38,338 nucleotides of DNA from Clostridiales bacterium. Its GTDB lineage: Bacteria; Bacillota; Clostridia; Christensenellales; Aristaeellaceae. A program made the translations under genes and the position numbers. Of the stretch, positions 34,129 to 38,338 are shown piece after piece. The first letter of the stretch is position 1. Every line of letters begins with the position of its first letter. The stretch spans positions 1-38,338 of the forward strand of contig SVGL01000020.1 in the NCBI GenBank assembly GCA_015056325.1, in the 5' to 3' direction. The notes under the pieces are model-generated. The model saw only the letters and a program-made list of their open reading frames with translations. It was not told the origin of the DNA and did no database searches.

Positions 34129-35627
34129 TTCACACCTCCCAGCCCGATTTCTCCGGTGCAGACGCGTTCCAGGAAGACCGCGTCATGCTCGACCAGCAGC
34201 ATGGTGGGCTCGTACTCGATGAGCAATCCCTCCAGCTGCACGCGGGAGAGCACGTCGATGTAGTTCAGCGGTTCGTCCCACACATACACATGGGCGGGAA
34301 TGCACAGGCTTCGGGCCAGAAGCAGCTTCTTTTTCTGCCCCTGGGACATACGCTCCAGCGGGCGCTCGAAGAGGTCGCGGGTGAAGTCCATATTGCGCAG
34401 GATGGCTTTGAACAGGGTTTCGTCAATGTCGCTGCGGGAGATGAAGCCTTCCATTGTGCCGGTGAGGTCGTCGGTCTGCTGTGGGACGTAGGAAATGACG
34501 AGGTTCGGCGCGATGCTGATTTCTCCAGTCAGGGAACCGCCTGCGCCTACCAAAGCCTTGAGGATGCTGGACTTTCCGCAGCCGTTAGGGCCGGTGAGGG
34601 CCACCCGCTCGCCCCGGCGCAGGACGAAATTCACGTCCTCGCAGACCACTCTGCCGTCATATTCCACGCGGCCATTGACCACGCTGATCAGCACGTCCTT
34701 GGGGTGACGGAGGATGGTGAGCTTGAGTTCGCCCACCTTTTCCACGTTGTGCAGCAGGGAGCGTTTCTCCTCGATGGCACGCTCCTTGCGGCGGACAGCA
34801 TTCATGGACTTCTTCATCATCGATGCTGCTTTTGCGCCCACAAAACCGCGATCGACCACGGCGGATACGCTGGGGGCTACGTGGAATTTGCCCTTCTCGG
34901 CCTTGGCAGACCACTCAGCTGTGCGGCGGGCGGATTCCTCCAGGTGTTTGATGTCCCGGCGCAGCACCTCGTTGCGGCCCTGCTCGTATTCGTTCTGCTG
35001 GTTGAGCCGGGCTTCCCAGGTGTCGTAATTACCCTGCATCACCCATACGTCGGAGCGGTTCAGGGACAAAACATGGTCGATGCACCGGTTGAGGAAGGCG
35101 CGGTCATGGCTGACGAGGAGGAAGCCGTCCTTGCGGCGGAGGTAATCCGCCACCAGCGCACGGCCATGGGCGTCCAGGTGGTTGGTGGGCTCGTCGATCA
35201 GGGGATACGCATCCTCTCGGGTGAAGAGCGCCGCCAGCAGCGCCTTGGTCTGCTCGCCCTTGGACAGGGTGGAGAAGGGCCGGTCAAGCACGGAGTCATC
35301 CACGTCGAGCTGGTTGAGCTCGCATACCAATTGCCATTCTTCAGCCTCCGGGGCGGCGGACAGCATGATGTCCCGTGTGTTGGCAGACATGTCATCCACT
35401 GGGTAGGGGAAGTACACCGGCGTCAGCGGCATGTCGATGTGCCCCTGGTGCTGATGCTGCTTCTGCAAAAGGCGCAGCAGGGTGGTTTTGCCCTTGCCGT
35501 TGCGGCCAATCAGGCCCAGCCGCCACGAGGTATCAAAGTTGAAGGAAACGTTCTCAAAGACGGGCGTGTAGGAGCCGTCATAGATAAATGAAAGATTGCG
35601 GATGGAAACTTGCATAAAGGTGTTCAT
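34125..35627 (-). CDS. ABC-F subfamily ATPase, Lsa/Vga-like
   Basis: A 500-residue soluble protein with two ABC domains and no membrane part: Walker A GRNGKGKT (41-48), signature LSKGEQ (121-126), Walker B LIDEPTNHLD (143-152), a charged coiled linker (about 200-300), then GPNGCGKS (346-353), MSQGQKKK and VWDEPLNYIDV. WRLGLIGRNGKGKTTLLRLL, GFLLVSHDRAFLNRCIDHVL and the tail YEPTMLLVEHDAVF match the Lsa/Vga branch, whose members protect the ribosome from lincosamides, streptogramin A and pleuromutilins. AAGGAGG lies only two bases from the first ATG, so the start may be this one or the ATG at 35615. Long leader upstream. Confidence 0.95.
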   Translation of the reverse strand: MNTFMQVSIRNLSFIYDGSYTPVFENVSFNFDTSWRLGLIGRNGKGKTTLLRLLQKQHQHQGHIDMPLTPVYFPYPVDDMSANTRDIMLSAAPEAEEWQLVCELNQLDVDDSVLDRPFSTLSKGEQTKALLAALFTREDAYPLIDEPTNHLDAHGRALVADYLRRKDGFLLVSHDRAFLNRCIDHVLSLNRSDVWVMQGNYDTWEARLNQQNEYEQGRNEVLRRDIKHLEESARRTAEWSAKAEKGKFHVAPSVSAVVDRGFVGAKAASMMKKSMNAVRRKERAIEEKRSLLHNVEKVGELKLTILRHPKDVLISVVNGRVEYDGRVVCEDVNFVLRRGERVALTGPNGCGKSSILKALVGAGGSLTGEISIAPNLVISYVPQQTDDLTGTMEGFISRSDIDETLFKAILRNMDFTRDLFERPLERMSQGQKKKLLLARSLCIPAHVYVWDEPLNYIDVLSRVQLEGLLIEYEPTMLLVEHDAVFLERVCTGEIGLGGVK

Positions 35628-35676
35628 TGCCTCCTTGTTGGTCGGGGAGGTCGGGCAAATTCATTTGAACGCACGC

Positions 35677-35696
35677 AAAAAGGAGGGTATACCCCC
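35677..35696 (-). terminator. Short terminator-like stem in the ABC-F leader
   Basis: On the minus strand GGGGG (35696-35692), TATA and CCCTC(C) (35687-35682) are followed by TTTTT. The 5-bp stem with one G-T pair is weak alone. The CCCTCC arm can alternatively pair with GAGGAGGG of the leader ORF ribosome site (35806-35799), giving a switch. Confidence 0.5.
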
Positions 35697-35776
35697 GATA
35701 AGCGCCGCGTCCCGCACAGCAAACAGGCCGTCCTGAATGACGGCGTTTACCTCCCCATGCTGGGGTCATAGCGGGA

Positions 35777-35788
35777 TCAGTTGCGCAT
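35777..35788 (-). CDS. Possible three-codon leader peptide (MRN) of the ABC-F gene
   Basis: ATG-CGC-AAC-TGA at 35788-35777, preceded by GAGGAGG at 35806-35800, eleven bases upstream. Its spacing is a little long but the site is strong. A ribosome stalled on so short a frame would cover the start of the CCCCA/TGGGG hairpin and alter downstream pairing. Confidence 0.5.
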   Translation of the reverse strand: MRN

Positions 35789-35823
35789 ATCCGGGTCGCC
35801 CTCCTCAAAATCACATCGCAGGT

Positions 35824-35853
35824 ATCATATCATAATAGGAAGAAGTCTGTCAA
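35824..35853 (-). promoter_or_regulatory. Promoter of the ABC-F operon
   Basis: On the minus strand TTGACA (35853-35848), 18 bases, TATGAT (35829-35824). The -35 box lies directly after the stop of the upstream small membrane protein. Confidence 0.8.
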
Positions 35854-35855
35854 GT

Positions 35856-36257
35856 TCACACGACAAAGGATGCGATGAGAAACGCAGCCAGGCAGATCAG
35901 GTTGGCCATGAGGGAGCAGAAGTCCTTCTCATCGTCCTCCAGCTCGTCAAAGGCGACGCCGGGCTCGTCGTCGGTATGGTCGGTCATGGAGGTGGTGTGG
36001 CGCAGGGGGTCAGCCTTCTTCTTCGGTCGGATGTATTTCACCCGAGGGATGCGGAGACCGTCCATGCGCAGATACACCAGGTAGGCCAGCAGCGCGAAGA
36101 ACACCGCCAGGAATCCGGCAATCATATTGGGGGCGGGTCCATTGCGTACAAAACGGACGAGGATAAGCATGAAGATGGCGGCCACCATCAGGCGGAATGC
36201 GGTCAGGTAGATGATGGGACGCAGCAGATAACGCTGGTAAATATGCTTGAGCTTCAA
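35856..36257 (-). CDS. Small membrane protein of unknown function (133 aa)
   Basis: The frame is open back to 36368, but AAAGGAGG on the minus strand lies eight bases before a TTG at 36257, giving a 133-residue protein that begins LKLKHIYQRYLLRPIIYL. It has two membrane helices early (about 12-35 and 43-62), a basic cytoplasmic-type loop RIPRVKYIRPKKKADP, a central acidic soluble part EPGVAFDELEDDE, and a last hydrophobic segment (FCSLMANLICLAAFLIASFVV). No family recognised. Its own promoter is upstream; the ABC-F gene is beyond its stop but has a separate promoter. Confidence 0.78.
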   Translation of the reverse strand: MKLKHIYQRYLLRPIIYLTAFRLMVAAIFMLILVRFVRNGPAPNMIAGFLAVFFALLAYLVYLRMDGLRIPRVKYIRPKKKADPLRHTTSMTDHTDDEPGVAFDELEDDEKDFCSLMANLICLAAFLIASFVV

Positions 36258-36284
36258 ACGGAAAGCCTCCTTTCGGTCCGGAAT

Positions 36285-36313
36285 ATTGTAGCGCTTTTTG
36301 AACGGAAAAGCAA
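36285..36313 (-). promoter_or_regulatory. Promoter of the small membrane protein gene
   Basis: On the minus strand TTGCTT (36313-36308), 17 bases, TACAAT (36290-36285). Confidence 0.72.
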
Positions 36314-36446
36314 GCATGAAGTGTTTACCCTGATAAAGTGGTAAAATTATGACCAAATAACGCAGCAAGGTGCAGAAATGAAGGACAAGAACAGCGGAAA
36401 TACAGAGAAAGTGCAGCTTTTGAGGGCAAAACCTTCATTTTCGCTG

Positions 36447-36475
36447 TTGACAAGGCAGGGAAGGCCTTGTATAAT
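36447..36475 (+). promoter_or_regulatory. Consensus promoter of the solute-binding protein gene with dyad
   Basis: TTGACA (36447-36452), 17 bases and TATAAT (36470-36475) are a perfect vegetative promoter. The inverted repeat CAAGGC (36451-36456) / GCCTTG (36464-36469) covers the -35 edge and spacer and may be an operator. Between 36314 and 36446 I see no gene. Confidence 0.9.
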
Positions 36476-36554
36476 AAGCACAACCGTTGGACGAAGTGAT
36501 CAGCTGAAAGGTTTATCCCTTCATCCACAAAAACGTTAAAGGAGGTTCCCCATT

Positions 36555-38338
36555 ATGAAGAAGATCGTGGCTCTCATGCTGGCTCTGATGCTGGTGCTCG
36601 GTTCCGTGTCCTTCGCGGCTGCCGACGAGATCAAGAACTTCAAGGATTACCAGACCCAGGCGAACGAAATGGAAACGTTCTGCTACCACTACTCTCAGGC
36701 CGCTGTTGACCTGAACGTGCTGAGCAACTGCTACGAGCACCTGCTCACCAACGACGCTGCCGGCGCTCTGGTGCCCGCTGCTGCGAAGGCCTGGAACTCT
36801 CCCGACGGTGGCCAGACCTGGCTCTTCGAGCTGAACGAGGACATCGTTTGGGTCGATTACACCGGCGAGTACATGGCCGACTGTATCGCTGAAGACTGGG
36901 CGACCGGTCTGGAGTGGGTTCTGAACTACCACAAGAACCAGTCCGCTAACACCTCCATGCCCATCGAAATGATCAAGGGCGCTGGCGAGTACTACGAGTA
37001 CACCAAGACCCTGACCGAGGAAGAGGGCAAGGCTCTGGGCCTGGACAAGTTCTACGAGATGGTCGCTGTGACCTGCCCCACCGATTACTCCATCCAGTTC
37101 GTCTGCGTGGATAAGCTGGCCTACTTCCCCTCCGTTGCCACCTACAACTGTCTGGCTCCTCTGTCCGCTGACCTGATCGCTGAGATCGGCGTTGACGGCT
37201 ACTTCGGCGCTGACTACACCACCATGTGGTACAACGGCCCCTACACCATCACCGAGTACATCTACCAGTCCGAGAAGGTTCTGACCAAGAATGCTTCCTA
37301 CCACGCTCTGGACGAAGTGAAGCTGTTCGACACCGTCACCGTCAAGATGGTTGAGTCCTCTGACGTTGCCTACGAGATGTTCGACGCTGGCGAGCTGGAT
37401 TACATCGAGCTGCCCGCTTCCAAGCTGAACACCATCTACAACGATCCCAACCACAAGTACCATGCCAGCCTGGTTGAAGCCCGTCCCACCAAGTACTCCT
37501 ACCAGATCCACCTGGTGTACGACAAGAAGATGGAAGACGGCACTCCCGACGTGGCCTGGAACACCGCCGTGGCCAACGAGAACTTCCGTCTGGCTCTGTA
37601 CTACGGCCTGGACGCCACCAACTACCTGGCCCGTACCAACGACATCAACCCCCTGTCCTGCCAGAACTTCTGCTACACCGCCAACGCTGTGGCTGTGACC
37701 TCCGCTGGTGTTGACTACACCCAGCTGGTCCGCGACAACCTGGGCCTGCAGTATGCTACCGATCACTTTGCCCGCGTTGACGCTGAGAAGGCTGCCGCTT
37801 ACAAGGCTGCTGCTATCGCTGAGCTGACCGCTGCTGGTGTTGAGCTGCCCGTCAAGATGGCTTACTACATCGCTGGCAACTCCACCACCGCCAAGGAGAC
37901 CGCTGATGTCTTCGCCAACCTGATCAAGACCTGCCTGGGCGACGACCTGGTCGTTCTGGACACCAAGACCTACGTCTCCAAGCTGAACACTGAGGTTCGC
38001 GATCCTCAGCTGGCCTCCATCTACATCAATGGCTGGGGCGCTGACTTCGCCGATCCCATCAACTTCCTGGGCCAGGAGACCTATGGTGAGGACAACGCTT
38101 ACTACAGCCAGTCCTACTCCAAGATCAACAACGCCACCGACGAGCAGCTGATCGCCACCTACAAGGAGTTCACTCGTCTGACCAACGAAGCCAAGGCCAT
38201 CACCGATGACCTGGATGCCCGTTACGCCGCTTTCGCCAAGGCTGAGGCCTACATGCTGGAGCATGCTCTGGTCATTCCGTGGTCCTACAGCGTTGTGTGG
38301 GAGCTGACCAAGGTCAACAACTACTCCAAGATCTTCAC
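36555..38338 (+). CDS. Family-5 extracellular solute-binding protein (peptide/oligopeptide ABC transporter), 3' truncated
   Basis: The frame opens at the ATG of 36555 and stays open to the window end (about 594 residues visible), so the C-terminus is missing. The signal peptide is MKKIVALMLALMLVLGSVSF with a cut near AAADE; there is no lipobox Cys, so the visible protein is not a typical lipoprotein, unusual for the family in Gram-positives. The mature part shows SBP_bac_5 features: NCYEHLL, WLFELNEDIVWVDYTGE, MWYNGPYTITEYI, TVTVKMVES and YINGWGADFADPINFL. The extreme codon bias, AAAGGAGG site and consensus promoter indicate very high expression. Permease and ATPase genes would be expected beyond the window. 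Confidence 0.93.
   Translation, partial: MKKIVALMLALMLVLGSVSFAAADEIKNFKDYQTQANEMETFCYHYSQAAVDLNVLSNCYEHLLTNDAAGALVPAAAKAWNSPDGGQTWLFELNEDIVWVDYTGEYMADCIAEDWATGLEWVLNYHKNQSANTSMPIEMIKGAGEYYEYTKTLTEEEGKALGLDKFYEMVAVTCPTDYSIQFVCVDKLAYFPSVATYNCLAPLSADLIAEIGVDGYFGADYTTMWYNGPYTITEYIYQSEKVLTKNASYHALDEVKLFDTVTVKMVESSDVAYEMFDAGELDYIELPASKLNTIYNDPNHKYHASLVEARPTKYSYQIHLVYDKKMEDGTPDVAWNTAVANENFRLALYYGLDATNYLARTNDINPLSCQNFCYTANAVAVTSAGVDYTQLVRDNLGLQYATDHFARVDAEKAAAYKAAAIAELTAAGVELPVKMAYYIAGNSTTAKETADVFANLIKTCLGDDLVVLDTKTYVSKLNTEVRDPQLASIYINGWGADFADPINFLGQETYGEDNAYYSQSYSKINNATDEQLIATYKEFTRLTNEAKAITDDLDARYAAFAKAEAYMLEHALVIPWSYSVVWELTKVNNYSKIF

Larger units (their letters stand above)
35628..35823 (-). promoter_or_regulatory. 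Regulatory leader of the ABC-F operon (attenuator candidate)
   Basis: About 195 bases of leader separate the promoter from the gene. In transcript order it holds the leader ORF MRN* (35788-35777) with GAGGAGG (35806-35800), a CCCCA/TGGGG hairpin (35765-35753), a 10-bp bulged hairpin (35748-35721), a short terminator-like stem with T5 (35696-35677), and ACCTCCCC (35651-35644), an exact complement of GGGGAGGT (35756-35749). The CCTCC of 35650-35646 can also pair with the GGAGG ribosome site of the gene. Genes of this family are often induced by antibiotics through leader peptides (known); the folds here are hand-made. Confidence 0.7.

Noticed and set aside
36513..38264. 583-codon open frame on the minus strand
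   Set aside because: Antisense to the solute-binding protein; the Val/Gly/Gln-rich product results from extreme codon bias in the real gene.

Overview
The window looks like a chromosomal segment of a GC-rich, Gram-positive anaerobe of class Clostridia, probably an uncultured gut lineage of the Oscillospirales/Christensenellales type. The reasons are strong AAGGAGG ribosome sites, consensus TTGACA-17-TATAAT promoters, clostridial small families (DUF896, DUF1292, DUF1294, CD3324-type), a DnaE with no separate proofreading domain seen, an Lsa-like ABC-F protein, an abundant family-5 solute-binding protein and stem-loop-rich intergenic repeats typical of gut Clostridia. The order-level placement is a guess. 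I saw no tRNA, rRNA, CRISPR array, transposase or phage gene.

Layout from the left. (1) 1-2002: two M42 metallo-aminopeptidases, the first cut by the window edge, separated and followed by repeat-like intergenic DNA; 2003-2348 is an array of perfect small hairpins. (2) 2349-8854: a seven-gene + strand unit of tightly spaced or overlapping genes: a GT-C-like membrane protein, a 73-aa protein, DUF1294, RarA, an orphan Spo0B-type sensor kinase, a UroD-family enzyme and a low-molecular-weight tyrosine phosphatase, closed by a strong terminator. (3) 8855-10834: a DUF1292 gene and a gene-less + strand transcription unit (candidate small RNA, about 9583-9710) share a divergent promoter with a perfect dyad over both -35 boxes; then a marR-flavin reductase operon with a candidate autoregulatory operator. 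(4) 10839-15135, all minus: ybaK alone, then a cell-surface sugar operon (DPM-like GT2, GtrA, a 51-aa membrane peptide, a secreted NAGPA-type phosphodiester glycosidase, a divergent Lgt-like membrane protein and DUF896).

(5) 15212-17785: a CofE-like F420 ligase-family protein with a secreted ComEC-like metallo-beta-lactamase protein, then a secreted protein of unknown function. (6) 17763-24449, minus: dnaE followed by gtrA, a HAD phosphatase and two exported proteins, one with an SH3 domain. (7) 24497-31965, plus: two paralogous exported proteins with a chagasin-like C-terminal domain (loop motifs kept in one copy, lost in the other), gpmI, a P-loop kinase, a Wzx-type flippase, a TPR/DUF6273-like lipoprotein and an alpha/beta esterase. 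(8) 31974-36313, minus: an ABC-F gene behind a 200-base leader with a three-codon upstream ORF and competing RNA pairings, two P-loop kinases in the same operon, a CD3324/ParB-like fusion and a small membrane protein. (9) 36447-end: a family-5 peptide-binding protein under a consensus promoter, truncated by the window.

Themes are envelope building and surface sugar chemistry (GT-C, GT2, two GtrA proteins, flippase, glycosidase, Lgt-like protein), many exported proteins, and RNA-level control. The strongest leads for something undescribed are the small RNA and divergent dyad at 9495-9711, the ABC-F leader and its kinase operon at 32799-35853, and the chagasin-like pair at 24547-26035.
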